A stretch of DNA of 5,265 nt, taken from positions 1-5,265 of the forward strand of contig JAEYEL010000160.1 of assembly GCA_023403475.1 (NCBI GenBank). The letters are read 5' to 3'. The number at the start of each line of letters is the position of its first letter. Within the stretch, counting starts at the first letter, position 1. Below the pieces are notes generated by a model that saw only the letters and a program-made list of their open reading frames with translations, did not search any database and was not told the origin of the DNA. Position numbers and translations under genes: made by a program. The stretch is from Actinomycetes bacterium (GTDB lineage Bacteria > Actinomycetota > Coriobacteriia > Coriobacteriales > Eggerthellaceae). Shown piece after piece: positions 5,264-5,265 of the stretch.

Positions 5264-5265
5264 GG

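Overview
The window is GC-rich bacterial DNA with tightly packed genes. The pairing of thyX with a DUF1385 membrane-protein gene, the high G+C of the core genes and the protein styles suggest a Coriobacteriia-type actinobacterium (Eggerthellaceae-like). This placement is inferred from gene content and protein style; no rRNA or marker search was possible.

Layout. (1) Positions 2-355 (+) hold the C-terminal end of a THEP1-like nucleoside-triphosphatase whose P-loop lies off the left edge. (2) Positions 356-438 form a convergent intergenic gap with two short hairpins that may act as terminators. (3) Positions 439-1476 (-) encode a class I SAM-dependent methyltransferase. (4) Positions 1477-1587 form a divergent promoter region. 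(5) Positions 1588-2268 (+) encode thyX, the flavin-dependent thymidylate synthase. One base later, positions 2270-3652 (+) encode a DUF1385/YqhQ-like membrane protein, and the two genes look translationally coupled. (6) Positions 3653-3925 are a less GC-rich stretch with a possible 54-aa ORF. (7) Positions 3926-4981 (+) encode a complete C5-cytosine DNA methyltransferase. (8) Positions 4976-5263 (-) hold the C-terminal 95 residues of an unrecognised protein that converges on the methyltransferase gene and overlaps it by 6 bp. A partner restriction endonuclease is the natural guess, but the sequence does not prove it.

The left two thirds look like housekeeping chromosome: nucleotide metabolism and a conserved membrane protein of unknown role. 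From about 3700 onward the base composition drops, from roughly 65-73% G+C in sampled thyX/DUF1385 lines to roughly 43-62% in sampled lines of the right part. The content there switches to a probable restriction-modification island, apparently inserted just downstream of the thyX-DUF1385 pair.

The most striking signal is inside the DUF1385 gene. A 63-bp unit with arms that can pair occurs twice, 114 bp apart and in frame. Its first 43 bp are identical in both copies, and it encodes DEKLRSEASQPSLR. The units sit in a cytosolic-type linker that is much longer than this family normally carries. They resemble, in behaviour rather than sequence, palindromic mobile repeats that insert in frame into genes, such as the Rickettsia palindromic elements.
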